A stretch of 64,000 bases of DNA. Origin: Lachnospiraceae bacterium (GTDB lineage: Bacteria; Bacillota; Clostridia; Lachnospirales; Lachnospiraceae). Made by a program: the position numbers and the translations under genes. The stretch is taken from the NCBI GenBank assembly GCA_015056765.1, contig SVFQ01000002.1, positions 124,001 to 188,000 on the forward strand, read 5' to 3'. Numbering within the stretch: the stretch's first letter is position 1; each line of letters starts with the position of its first letter. The notes beneath the pieces are model-generated. The model did no database searches. It was not told the DNA's origin and saw only the letters and a program-made list of their open reading frames with translations. Of this stretch, positions 1-7,969 are shown piece by piece.

Positions 1-2342
1 TTTAGTGGATTCATCGCATACTGGAATGGGAAAGAATCCGCACTAATGGTACCTTCAAACGTAAGGTGTGTCAGCTTTGTAGCAGCCGGCTCTGTCTGTG
101 TCTTATTGGCATTGGTCACATTCTGTGTCTTAAAGGCATCCACTCCAATTTGAGAAGTTATGGATAACGGATCTTCAAACACTACTCTGTTCAAGTTATA
201 GCATCCTTTAAATGCTTCTGCTTGAATAGAATGGATTGTTTCCGGAATATTCACCTGGGTAATCTGTTCATTACCCTGGAAATTGGTACCAATGGTAGTA
301 ACATCATATGGACCGACTTCAGCAGGAATATCCAAGTGATAGAATTTCGTATTTGCTGTATCTAGCGGCTCTACATTGATCAGCTGACCATCTGCATCTA
401 CCTGGAATTTTACTTTAATTCTTTCGGTAGGATCCACCCTATCGCCGTTTACATCATCCGGTGCCCCACTGATGACACTGCACTTTACGACTTTCTCGTA
501 AGTACCGTTCATCTTTTCATCCATGTATTTAAAGGCAACCTCATTGTTCTGTGCCAATTGATGGATAGCGGATCCGCCATAGCCTTCAAAGTAGAAACCG
601 TTCTCTTCGGTTTCCACTACAAAACTATCTACATAGTATCGATAAACGCTAGCAGTAGATCCGTCTTCCTGGTCCACAAAAGTATTGTGTACATTAGGCA
701 CCTTCACATGACCAAGTTTAGAGCAACCTTGGAACATAGAAATATGCAGATGATCTGCAGTGCCATCATGTCCAAGTGTGGTGCTATGGTTAAGAGGTGT
801 GTCCACAGGTGGGAAAATCACTTCTTGCAGCTGATTACAATTTCTAAACAAATGGCAACCAACCTGTCTTAATGCAACCGCATTGGTCATATCTACATTA
901 GTCAAAGAAGTATTTCCATAGAAAACATCATTACCAATGCACTGTAAGGATGCTGCATTATTAAAATCTACATTACGAAGGCCGGTGCATCCCATAAATG
1001 CACCATCCCCAATATGGGTTGTCTGTCTTGGAATGACTACATTCTGTAATTTACGACAATCTTTAAAAGCATTCTTTTCAATGTATGGCAAAGAAGCGTA
1101 CTCTGTCAGATTCAGAGTACTCATGTTATTGCAGTTTTCAAATGCAGATTCACCGATTGCTCGAATCTGGTTATCAAAGGTAACGGAATTCAGACCGGTG
1201 CAATCATAGAAGGCATATTTACCGATACCTTTTACAGATTCCGGAACAATCAAGGACTGAATATTACCTCGTCCGGAGAATACACCTTTGTAGGTACCAT
1301 CAGCCTGCAATCCACTTTCGTAGATTTTCCATTTATTGGTACCCTGCTCACGGCTGGCAAACTGGCTAGCAACATAAGCTACGTCTGCGTTTACCATTCG
1401 TCCACCATGATCTGTGGAGAAGTTTGCATTACCGGAGTCTACAGTAAGTGCCAAAGATGGGTTGGTAGTATTCAGGAAAGTCTTTGTATCATTATCGGCA
1501 ACAAACAAAGTAGACTCATTGATTGCAGGATCCGTTGCCACCTTTTTGTACAATACAGAACCTTCAATATCCCATCTTTCAATGTTGTTGGCATAACAAG
1601 GCAGGTATTGATAAGTGTAATAAATTGTAGTCTTTAAGGTACCAACCTTCTCCGGCGTGTTATTGTTATCCGGATTTGGCTCCATAATATCTACTTCAGA
1701 TACCGTTCTGGTCAGAGTATAGCTACCATTTTCAACAAAAGGCGCATCACTTACCGTATTGGTAGAGGTTTGTCCTGTGCTGTTTCTGGTTTCTTCTGTA
1801 TAGGTATATTTGGTGATGTACTTGTAGAACAAAGGATCACCGGCAAGGTCTACCGCTACGTTTGAGAAGTTTGTACCTTGAGATTCATTGTAAGAAATAT
1901 ATCCATCTACGGTCTGTGGAATTGTAAGCTCACCACTTGCACCTAAAGAACCAAGGTCACAACCAACAAGAATCGCTCTTGCCTTACTATCACCGGAAAT
2001 AGGATATTTATAAACGAACTGGAAATCACCGTCTTTGGTTACATATACCGTATCCGTTGCATAATGATTGGAATCATAATTAATCTGCGGGAAGGTGGTA
2101 CCATCCGCTGTTGTATTAGACACTGTCACACTGGTACCGGCTGTATGATTCGGTTCCACATTGACGTTTGTCTTGGAAGCATTTTCACCGGCTGCGGAGG
2201 TTTCCGGAACAGGAATAGCCGCAATGGTAATTGCAGAAATCATAAGAACAGCAGCCAAGGTTCTTCTTGCCTGTTTTCTCATGTGTCTTTTTCCTCTCAC
2301 AGGTGTCTTCTTCTCGTTTCCTTTTACAACTTTATTTGCCAT
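1..2342 (-). CDS. BspA-like leucine-rich-repeat surface protein, N-terminal part (C-terminus outside window)
   Basis: Open reading frame running off the left edge, so it is missing from the ORF track; I translated about 780 codons. It starts at ATG 2342 behind GGGAGGAG. A basic N-terminus (residues 1-26) is followed by a hydrophobic stretch ending PETSAAG, a secretion signal. Residues about 365-540 hold at least six BspA/TpLRR-type repeats such as IGKYAFYDCTGLNSVTF and IGDGAFMGCTGLRNVDF, and two more follow after a non-repeat insert. Proteins of this kind are secreted and often bind host or matrix ligands. It follows the class B sortase gene by 18 bp, so the two are probably co-transcribed, and the sortase may anchor this protein. 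Its C-terminal sorting signal, if any, is not visible. Family call is firm; ligand is unknown. Confidence 0.88.
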   Translation of the reverse strand, partial: MANKVVKGNEKKTPVRGKRHMRKQARRTLAAVLMISAITIAAIPVPETSAAGENASKTNVNVEPNHTAGTSVTVSNTTADGTTFPQINYDSNHYATDTVYVTKDGDFQFVYKYPISGDSKARAILVGCDLGSLGASGELTIPQTVDGYISYNESQGTNFSNVAVDLAGDPLFYKYITKYTYTEETRNSTGQTSTNTVSDAPFVENGSYTLTRTVSEVDIMEPNPDNNNTPEKVGTLKTTIYYTYQYLPCYANNIERWDIEGSVLYKKVATDPAINESTLFVADNDTKTFLNTTNPSLALTVDSGNANFSTDHGGRMVNADVAYVASQFASREQGTNKWKIYESGLQADGTYKGVFSGRGNIQSLIVPESVKGIGKYAFYDCTGLNSVTFDNQIRAIGESAFENCNNMSTLNLTEYASLPYIEKNAFKDCRKLQNVVIPRQTTHIGDGAFMGCTGLRNVDFNNAASLQCIGNDVFYGNTSLTNVDMTNAVALRQVGCHLFRNCNQLQEVIFPPVDTPLNHSTTLGHDGTADHLHISMFQGCSKLGHVKVPNVHNTFVDQEDGSTASVYRYYVDSFVVETEENGFYFEGYGGSAIHQLAQNNEVAFKYMDEKMNGTYEKVVKCSVISGAPDDVNGDRVDPTERIKVKFQVDADGQLINVEPLDTANTKFYHLDIPAEVGPYDVTTIGTNFQGNEQITQVNIPETIHSIQAEAFKGCYNLNRVVFEDPLSITSQIGVDAFKTQNVTNANKTQTEPAATKLTHLTFEGTISADSFPFQYAMNPL

Positions 2343-2360
2343 AATTCTCCTCCCGTAGAG

Positions 2361-3230
2361 TTAGGAAATCTTGACGCCTACTACTACGAATCTTCCTTCT
2401 GCTGTTTGAGAACGATCACAGGTAGATAGTGTCACCAGTTCGTCGCCGTACTGTGGAACTACCCCTGTCTGATATAAGGACATATCTGCCATGGCCTGCA
2501 TGTTCGAATAGAACTCTGCTTCCGAATTGGCATTGATAAATTGGTAATACTTGAAAGTGATTTCATTCTCTGCATATACCTGAGAACGAAATACATAAGC
2601 GATTGCATAGGCGCCTTCCTCATAAATCGTATCGAATTGGAAGGTCTGATGAGACTTATAAAAGTCTTCGTTTGCATATGCATCTAAGGAACCAAACATC
2701 TTACCGGATTTCATGTGGTGGCCGTAGATGATAAGGTTCGTAGGGCGATCAATCACATCACAATTAGCATCCAGGAAAATGCTGCCGTTTTTATCATATT
2801 GCTGATTAAAGTTATGAGTCAGATAATAGTCATTATTCTGGGTCTGCATTACCGGATAATCGATATCTGTACCGGGGATGGATAGCCACCCAATAACACT
2901 TTTATTCTCTTTCAAAATCGGCACAAACTTTTCTAAAACCGGAGGCGCTTCTTTTTCTCCTGTCTTATGAACTATCACCGGAGCATCCGGATCCACCGTA
3001 ACACCTTTTCCGGCACCGCTTCTGATCTGCTCTGCCCAATTGGTGGTAGTAATCTCTGTTCTCTCTGCCATGTATTGATAAAAGAAGAAATATCCAAAGC
3101 AGCCTATGGCAGCTACGATGCAAAATGTAATGATTGCCTTTCTTCTTCGCTCTTGTCTTTTTAATTCTTCGATGACAGCTTTTTTCAGCTTCTCATCCTT
3201 GATACTGTCTAATCCTTTATTTCCAGCCAT
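2361..3230 (-). CDS. srtB: Class B sortase
   Basis: Membrane-anchored cysteine transpeptidase that joins surface proteins to the cell wall. The 289-residue protein has a basic cytoplasmic N-terminus, one membrane segment (about residues 33-52, AIITFCIVAAIGCFGYFFF), then a sortase domain. The catalytic histidine is in IIYGHHM, the catalytic cysteine in TLSTCD, and the active-site arginine probably in AEGRFVVVG. The extended region between His and Cys fits class B. It lies 18 bp upstream of the leucine-rich-repeat surface protein gene, its likely substrate or partner. A promoter-like sequence sits about 180 bp upstream, leaving a long leader. Function is confident; the substrate sorting motif cannot be read here. 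Confidence 0.93.
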   Translation of the reverse strand: MAGNKGLDSIKDEKLKKAVIEELKRQERRRKAIITFCIVAAIGCFGYFFFYQYMAERTEITTTNWAEQIRSGAGKGVTVDPDAPVIVHKTGEKEAPPVLEKFVPILKENKSVIGWLSIPGTDIDYPVMQTQNNDYYLTHNFNQQYDKNGSIFLDANCDVIDRPTNLIIYGHHMKSGKMFGSLDAYANEDFYKSHQTFQFDTIYEEGAYAIAYVFRSQVYAENEITFKYYQFINANSEAEFYSNMQAMADMSLYQTGVVPQYGDELVTLSTCDRSQTAEGRFVVVGVKIS

Positions 3231-3265
3231 ATCTTACTACTTAAAATCTTTTCTTTCACGCAAAC

Positions 3266-3288
3266 AAATGGGCATACCATCCCCATTT
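3266..3288 (-). other. Stem-loop in the srtB 5' leader
   Basis: On the minus strand AAATGGG-gatggtatg-CCCATTT forms a 7-bp perfect stem within the roughly 165-nt leader between the proposed promoter and srtB. No known riboswitch is recognised with confidence; the loop GGGGATGG only superficially recalls fluoride riboswitches. Confidence 0.35.
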
Positions 3289-3407
3289 CTATATGTATCG
3301 GAAGAAGTGCCAGCAAGCATTAGTCTAAAACCAGTTTTTTTCTTTATAAATTCTCTAATAACTTTCTGACAAATTACAAATATCCCATAATTCTACATAC
3401 TATTTTC

Positions 3408-3435
3408 ATTTTACTATATCTAGCATGATTTTCAA
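3408..3435 (-). promoter_or_regulatory. Putative sigma-A promoter for srtB and the surface protein
   Basis: Minus-strand TTGAAA, 16-bp spacer, TAAAAT. It lies just downstream of the terminator of the preceding small operon and is the best hexamer pair in this 264-bp gap. It predicts an unusually long leader of about 165 nt before srtB. Confidence 0.45.
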
Positions 3436-3463
3436 GACATTTTACAAGATATTGTAAATAGAA

Positions 3464-3491
3464 AAAGGGTTTCGATTTCTCGAACCCCTTT
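3464..3491 (-). terminator. Rho-independent terminator after the small two-gene operon
   Basis: Minus-strand AAAGGGGTTCGA-gaaa-TCGAAACCCTTT, one G-U pair, followed by TTCTATTT. It begins four bases after the stop codon at 3495. Confidence 0.8.
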
Positions 3492-3494
3492 CAA

Positions 3495-3719
3495 TTATGC
3501 CCCGTATTTTATATCTTCACAAGCGGCATCTTCATAAAAATCATCCTGTTCTGAAACAAAACGCACTACTTCAGAACTAGATGCTGTTGGATTCTGTTTT
3601 AAAAATGATAAAACAGCCTCTAATCTCGAAGCTTTCTTTCTTGCATATGCTGATATTGCACACACAAAGTCATAGTAGGAATCATCTATACTATTCAATC
3701 TATGCACTAATTCATCCAT
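3495..3719 (-). CDS. Small acidic protein of unknown function (second gene of two-gene cassette)
   Basis: A 74-residue protein with start ATG 3719 behind AAGGAG. I do not recognise the family. It is acidic at its C-terminus (QDDFYEDAACEDIKYG) and predicted mostly helical, with a central stretch AVLSFLKQNPTASSSEVVRF that could be a small helix-turn-helix or helical bundle. It begins 12 bp after the upstream small gene and ends in its own terminator, so the two form one short transcription unit. The layout resembles toxin-antitoxin modules, but that is inference only. The good ribosome binding site, promoter and terminator support a real gene. Confidence 0.7.
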   Translation of the reverse strand: MDELVHRLNSIDDSYYDFVCAISAYARKKASRLEAVLSFLKQNPTASSSEVVRFVSEQDDFYEDAACEDIKYGA

Positions 3720-3731
3720 ACTCTATTCTCC

Positions 3732-3935
3732 TTATATCTCTGTTTTCATGTAAATATTATATTGATTATAACCTTGATTCTCAAAATAGTATGCGTAAGC
3801 TTTATCATCTACACCATAGCTCATATGAATGGCAAAGCTTTTTCCCCAGTACTTCTGATAATTGGTATTAATCTCGCTGTAAATCTTCGCATACTCTTGT
3901 TTGCTTAATGCAAACGTTTCAAATATAAAACTCAT
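3732..3935 (-). CDS. Small protein of unknown function (first gene of two-gene cassette)
   Basis: A 67-residue protein beginning MSFIFETFALSKQ. The ORF track starts 66 bp upstream at 4001, but AAGGAGGG sits four bases before ATG 3935 and a promoter lies at 3982-4010, which overlaps the longer reading frame's start, so the short form is chosen. It is rich in aromatic residues (11 Tyr, 5 Phe) with a C-terminal segment AYAYYFENQGYNQYNIY. There is no signal peptide and no recognised domain. A short inverted repeat overlaps the ribosome binding site. It is co-directional with the 74-residue gene 12 bp downstream. Function unknown. Confidence 0.68.
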   Translation of the reverse strand: MSFIFETFALSKQEYAKIYSEINTNYQKYWGKSFAIHMSYGVDDKAYAYYFENQGYNQYNIYMKTEI

Positions 3936-3942
3936 TACCCTC

Positions 3943-3963
3943 CTTCTCGAAATTGCCGAGAAG
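3943..3963 (-). promoter_or_regulatory. Inverted repeat overlapping the ribosome binding site of the two-gene cassette
   Basis: Minus-strand CTTCTCG-gcaattt-CGAGAAG, 7-bp perfect arms, with the right arm running into the Shine-Dalgarno AGAAGGAGG. It could be an RNA hairpin limiting translation or a DNA operator close to the start of transcription. Confidence 0.45.
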
Positions 3964-3981
3964 AAGAATCTCTCTAAAAAA

Positions 3982-4010
3982 ATCTTAGCATGATAATTCA
4001 CCCATCACAA
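3982..4010 (-). promoter_or_regulatory. Promoter of the small two-gene cassette
   Basis: Minus-strand TTGTGA, 17-bp spacer, TAAGAT with an extended -10 TGC. Transcription would start near 3975, about 40 nt before ATG 3935. Confidence 0.6.
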
Positions 4011-4120
4011 GCAATTCGTTATTAAAAAAAAAGATGAAATCATAGCTGTGAAAATCAATAAATAAGATTAAGAATCTTTAGAATTTATAGAATTCTTTCA
4101 GCAAAGATGCCAAAAGAAAA

Positions 4121-4156
4121 CAGCTACGAGGATTAATTTATCATTCCTCGTAGCTG
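4121..4156 (-). terminator. Rho-independent terminator of leuS
   Basis: Minus-strand CAGCTACGAGGA, 12-nt loop, TCCTCGTAGCTG followed by TTTTCTTTT, 36 bp after the leuS stop codon. The rest of the gap 3936-4191 is AT-rich and holds only this hairpin and the cassette promoter. Confidence 0.85.
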
Positions 4157-4191
4157 CTGTCAACAGTTGCAATGTGAAGTTCTGATGAACT

Positions 4192-6606
4192 TTATTTCTG
4201 TACAATATTTACAAGTCTGCCCGGTACGTAAATCTCTTTTACGATAGTGCCGGTCAGTTTGTCTGCCAGTGCTTCTTTTGCCTGTGCGATGACTGTATCT
4301 TTGTCTGCATCTTTGGCGATATTGATGGTAGCACGTACTTTACCGTTGATCTGTGCTGCGATTTCTACGGTGTCATCTACCAGTGCTGCCTCGTCATAGG
4401 TAGGCCATGGCTCATAAGCGATGGTGTCATCGTGACCCATGATCTGCCAGATTTCCTCACCTACATGAGGGCAAATGCAGGAAAGCATCTTGATTAAGCC
4501 TTCTGCATATTCTCTTGGGCATTTGCCTACTTTGTAGACTTCGTTGACGAAGATCATCATCTGGCTGATAGCTGTGTTGTAACCTAAGCTTTCGAAGTCT
4601 TCTGTAACTTTCTTTACAGTCTGATTGTAGACTTTAGTCAGGCTGCCATCGTCGGTATCCGTGATATTTTCAGCTTCGGTGAAGAAATTCCATACACGAG
4701 TGATGAATCTCTTTGCACCCAGTACGTTGTTATCATTCCATGGTTTGGATACTTCCAAAGGACCCATGAACATTTCATACAGACGAAGGGTATCTGCACC
4801 ATACTCTTCTACTACATCACTTGGGTTTACTACGAATTCAGGGAAACGTTTACCCATCTTGATGCCGTTAGAGCCTAAAATCATACCCTGATGAACCAGT
4901 TTCTTAAATGGCTCTTTGACAGGAGATAAGCCATTGTCATATAAGAATCTGTTCCAGATTCTGGCATACATCAGGTGTCCTACTGCATGCTCAGGTCCAC
5001 CTACATAAAGGTCTACAGGGAGCCAGTGTTTTAACAGTTCCTGATTGGCAAACTCTTTATCATTGTGTGGATCGATGTATCGCATATAATACCAAGAAGA
5101 ACCAGCAGAACCAGGCATAGTAGAAGTCTCTCTTACGCCGTCCACGCCATTCTTGTGGTACTGTTTCCATTCGGTAGCATTCTCTAAAGGTGCTTTGCCG
5201 TTCTTGCCTTTATAGTCTTCCAATTCAGGAAGTACCAAAGGAAGCTCTTCATCCGGCAAGAAGTAAATACTGCCATCTTCTCTATATACGCAAGGAACAG
5301 GCTCACCCCAATATCTCTGTCGAGCGAAAATCCACTCACGGAACTTGTAATTTACAGTTCTCTTGGCTACGCCCATCTTCTCTAATTTAGAAGTAATGGC
5401 TTCTTTTGCTTCTTCTACAGTGAGGCCTGTGAACTCTTCGGAATTGATGAGCTTGCAGCCCTTACCTAAGTAGTCCTGTTTCTCAAATGCACATTCAGAT
5501 ACATCTCTGCCTTCGATAACCTGAATCATAGGGATATTGTGTACCTGTGCATATTCAAAGTCACGCTGATCATGGGAAGGTACAGCCATAACTGCACCGG
5601 TACCATAGCTGGCAAGTACGAAGTCACCGATAAATACAGGTACTTCTTTGCCATTTACAGGATTAATGGCATAAACACCCTTTAATGGACAACCGGATTT
5701 GGTCTTGTTCAGTTCTGTACGGTCCATATCACTCTTCTTTAATGTCTCTGCGATATAAGCCTCTACTTCGTCCTTATTCTCTACACGGTCCATAAGGGAC
5801 TTCACGATATCTCCATCCGGAGCAAGTACCATGAAAGTGATACCATAGATGGTTTCGATACAAGTGGTGAAGATGGAGAATTTACCACCACCCACAAGTT
5901 CAAACTCTACTTCTACACCGGTGCTCTTACCGATCCAGTTGCGCTGCATCTCTTTGGTAGACTCCGGCCAATCGATTTCGTCAAGACCTTCTAATAGCTT
6001 CTCAGCAAAAGCCGGCTGATCGATAACCCACTGTGGCATGTTCTTACGTACTACAGGATAGCCGCCACGCTCGGACTTACCATCGATAACCTCATCATTG
6101 GAAAGTACGGTACCAAGCTCTTCACACCAGTTTACAGGCATTTCGATATGCTTTGCATAACCAGCCTCATATAATTTCTTAAAAATCCACTGGGTCCATT
6201 TGTAAAATTCAGGATCGCTGGTAGCAATCATCTTGGACCAGTCATAGTCAAAACCAAGTTCTTTTAACTGTTTGGAGAAAGTCTTGATATTCTCCTGGGT
6301 AAAGCCGTTTGGATGGTTACCTGTAGTAACAGCATACTGCTCTGCAGGCAAACCAAAAGAATCATATCCCATGGGATGCAGTACATTATACCCCTGCATT
6401 CTCTTCATACGAGACATGATATCTGTAGCGGTGTATCCTTCCGGATGTCCGGCATGAAGACCTACACCTGATGGATATGGGAACATATCCAGCGCATAGA
6501 ATTTCGGTTTAGAGAAATCCCAGACATCTGTCTTAAATGTCTCGTGTTCTTCCCAATATTTCTGCCATTTTTTCTCAATGGCCTTATGATTATAAGCTTC
6601 TGACAT
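4192..6606 (-). CDS. leuS: Leucyl-tRNA synthetase with variant active-site motifs
   Basis: Class I aminoacyl-tRNA synthetase charging tRNA-Leu. The 804-residue length and order are standard: N-terminal Rossmann half with MFPYPSG and the HIGH-equivalent HAGH near residue 52, CP1 editing domain at about 220-420, second catalytic half, anticodon-binding helices and C-terminal domain. Two motifs are unusual. The threonine-rich editing element usually written TTRPDT is TTCIET (residues 247-252), while the universally conserved editing Asp region GTGAVMAVPSHDQRDFE is intact. The KMSKS loop is KMGKR (583-587). Start ATG 6606 has GAGGAGG. It has its own promoter and terminator, so it is monocistronic; no T-box fits in the 74-bp upstream gap. 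Identity is certain. Confidence 0.97.
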   Translation of the reverse strand: MSEAYNHKAIEKKWQKYWEEHETFKTDVWDFSKPKFYALDMFPYPSGVGLHAGHPEGYTATDIMSRMKRMQGYNVLHPMGYDSFGLPAEQYAVTTGNHPNGFTQENIKTFSKQLKELGFDYDWSKMIATSDPEFYKWTQWIFKKLYEAGYAKHIEMPVNWCEELGTVLSNDEVIDGKSERGGYPVVRKNMPQWVIDQPAFAEKLLEGLDEIDWPESTKEMQRNWIGKSTGVEVEFELVGGGKFSIFTTCIETIYGITFMVLAPDGDIVKSLMDRVENKDEVEAYIAETLKKSDMDRTELNKTKSGCPLKGVYAINPVNGKEVPVFIGDFVLASYGTGAVMAVPSHDQRDFEYAQVHNIPMIQVIEGRDVSECAFEKQDYLGKGCKLINSEEFTGLTVEEAKEAITSKLEKMGVAKRTVNYKFREWIFARQRYWGEPVPCVYREDGSIYFLPDEELPLVLPELEDYKGKNGKAPLENATEWKQYHKNGVDGVRETSTMPGSAGSSWYYMRYIDPHNDKEFANQELLKHWLPVDLYVGGPEHAVGHLMYARIWNRFLYDNGLSPVKEPFKKLVHQGMILGSNGIKMGKRFPEFVVNPSDVVEEYGADTLRLYEMFMGPLEVSKPWNDNNVLGAKRFITRVWNFFTEAENITDTDDGSLTKVYNQTVKKVTEDFESLGYNTAISQMMIFVNEVYKVGKCPREYAEGLIKMLSCICPHVGEEIWQIMGHDDTIAYEPWPTYDEAALVDDTVEIAAQINGKVRATINIAKDADKDTVIAQAKEALADKLTGTIVKEIYVPGRLVNIVQK

Positions 6607-6637
6607 GTTACGTCCTCCTCAGTACTAATACTCGTCT

Positions 6638-6665
6638 ATTATATATCGAAACCCTTAAAAATCAA
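6638..6665 (-). promoter_or_regulatory. leuS promoter
   Basis: Minus-strand TTGATT, 16-bp spacer, TATAAT, giving a start about 25 nt upstream of ATG 6606. The leader is too short for a T-box. Confidence 0.75.
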
Positions 6666-6680
6666 AGGAAATCTGCATGT

Positions 6681-7229
6681 TTAAAACAAATCCGGTCTTC
6701 TTTCCCGTAGGAAAGCGGTAAATAACCCCAGCCCTGATAGTTTCGTTTTCTTTATCGTGTAGTTCCCGCTTGGGTTCTTTAAAATAGTGCTCTTCTTTGT
6801 CTCTACCACCTGCGAAATATCATCAATGGCGCCACAACAGTTTTTCTTCAAACCATTCTCCACATAATAATAGTTCTCTGTATAGTAGATATACCCCATG
6901 TAACCAATAGCCATACGACGTACAAAGAGGATATCCGCCAGAAAAATCAGTGCAAGACCCGGCACAAAGATAAAGTCTCCTCCTGCCATCCCCATAAGTG
7001 CCATGGCTGCAAAAATCACATAGTATATCTTATAAGAATCTATATATCTTACATTTTCAATGCCGTAGTAGGTTACACCAATTAAATCTGTGGTATCAAT
7101 TTCAAGCCCCCGTTGTTCTTTTAGAATAGCTTGAAACTTCTTAAATCCCTCATCCCGATTTTTCCCAAAAACCTTCTTATAAATAGCTTTCGTAGTGGGA
7201 TCAAATTGTTTGGTATTCATAGCATTCAT
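6681..7229 (-). CDS. Membrane protein of unknown function, paralogous to its upstream neighbour
   Basis: The 182-residue protein has an N-terminal soluble helical part (about 1-60), a hairpin of two membrane segments (about 70-105, YVIFAAMALMGMAGG and FVPGLALIFLADILF) and a C-terminal soluble part ending FLRERRPDLF. The last part resembles a small PH-like or YcxB-like beta domain, but I cannot name a family. The upstream gene shows the same plan and nearly the same ending (FLDENRPDLG), so the two look like diverged duplicates. The gap to the upstream gene is seven bp, so they are co-transcribed. Ribosome binding site is weak, consistent with translational coupling. Confidence 0.72.
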   Translation of the reverse strand: MNAMNTKQFDPTTKAIYKKVFGKNRDEGFKKFQAILKEQRGLEIDTTDLIGVTYYGIENVRYIDSYKIYYVIFAAMALMGMAGGDFIFVPGLALIFLADILFVRRMAIGYMGYIYYTENYYYVENGLKKNCCGAIDDISQVVETKKSTILKNPSGNYTIKKTKLSGLGLFTAFLRERRPDLF

Positions 7230-7236
7230 AGTTCCA

Positions 7237-7860
7237 TTAATACCTCGTCACCATATCTCCAAAATAGGCAGATAAGTCCTTCTTGATTAAATTCATGCAA
7301 TTCTCATTTTGAAGGATTGATTCTTTGATGCCTAAATCCGGTCTGTTTTCATCCAGAAATTCTAAATAATTCAAAACAGAATATCCCGGAATACCATGTT
7401 TTATATACTTGTTACGATATACAATTCCAAACTCGTGACCTACCATCTGAAACTTCGTAATTTCATCGATGGAAATCAGATAGGATTTTCCAAAGTACTC
7501 CTGGATAAAGATTCTATTTTCCATCCAGATTAAATAGCTTACTTTGGTAAATCGGCTGATTGTCAAAATCGGCAACAAAGCAAATAGCAAAAAACAAATC
7601 ATAAAAAGATCAAATAGTTTTACAATCAGCAATGGGCCAAAGCAAAAAACAAAGATAAACGTAAACACCACCAGTGGTTGCTTCAAAACAGCCGCCATAT
7701 TTAAAGAACCTGCATACATTTCCCTGATGATATCGTCCTTATCAAAGGGAAGTCCTTGTTTTTCCATGGTCAGCTGAAGCTGACGCCACGCTTTATTTCT
7801 GAGTTTTTCGCAGCATTTATCTCTTTCCTGCTTTTCTACTGCCTTTAATTCCCGTACCAT
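7237..7860 (-). CDS. Membrane protein of unknown function, first of a paralogous pair
   Basis: The 207-residue protein starts at ATG 7860 with AGGGG nine bases upstream. It has a charged helical N-terminus (1-65), two adjacent membrane segments (about 70-120, VVFTFIFVFCFGPLLIVKLF and LFMICFLLFALLPILTI), then a soluble domain with YRNKYIKHGIPGYSVLNYLEFLDENRPDL. It resembles bacterial PH-domain membrane proteins of the YcxB type in layout only. It heads a two-gene unit with its paralog. No function is inferred. Confidence 0.72.
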   Translation of the reverse strand: MVRELKAVEKQERDKCCEKLRNKAWRQLQLTMEKQGLPFDKDDIIREMYAGSLNMAAVLKQPLVVFTFIFVFCFGPLLIVKLFDLFMICFLLFALLPILTISRFTKVSYLIWMENRIFIQEYFGKSYLISIDEITKFQMVGHEFGIVYRNKYIKHGIPGYSVLNYLEFLDENRPDLGIKESILQNENCMNLIKKDLSAYFGDMVTRY

Positions 7861-7932
7861 AATGTCTAAACCCCTGTTTTCATTTTATATACCTATCAAA
7901 CATATAGATTCTACCATATTTCCACGAAAAAA

Positions 7933-7958
7933 GGACCCTTGTCCGAAAACAAGGGTCC
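7933..7958 (-). terminator. Rho-independent terminator of the EF-G-like gene
   Basis: Minus-strand GGACCCTTG-ttttcgga-CAAGGGTCC followed by TTTTTT, 11 bp after the stop codon at 7970. Confidence 0.9.
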
Positions 7959-7969
7959 TAGAATTTTAA

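Noticed and set aside
558-2429. Plus-strand ORFs in the first 2.4 kb of the track
   Set aside because: They lie opposite the continuous minus-strand leucine-rich-repeat coding frame, have no ribosome binding sites and show no protein-like composition.
3231-3400. Fluoride riboswitch in the srtB leader (GGGGATGG...CCC)
   Set aside because: Only the first few bases resemble the family; the pseudoknot and downstream part are not seen and the genes are unrelated to fluoride.
6607-6680. T-box for leuS
   Set aside because: The gap is 74 bp, filled by a promoter and ribosome binding site; no GGTGG motif.
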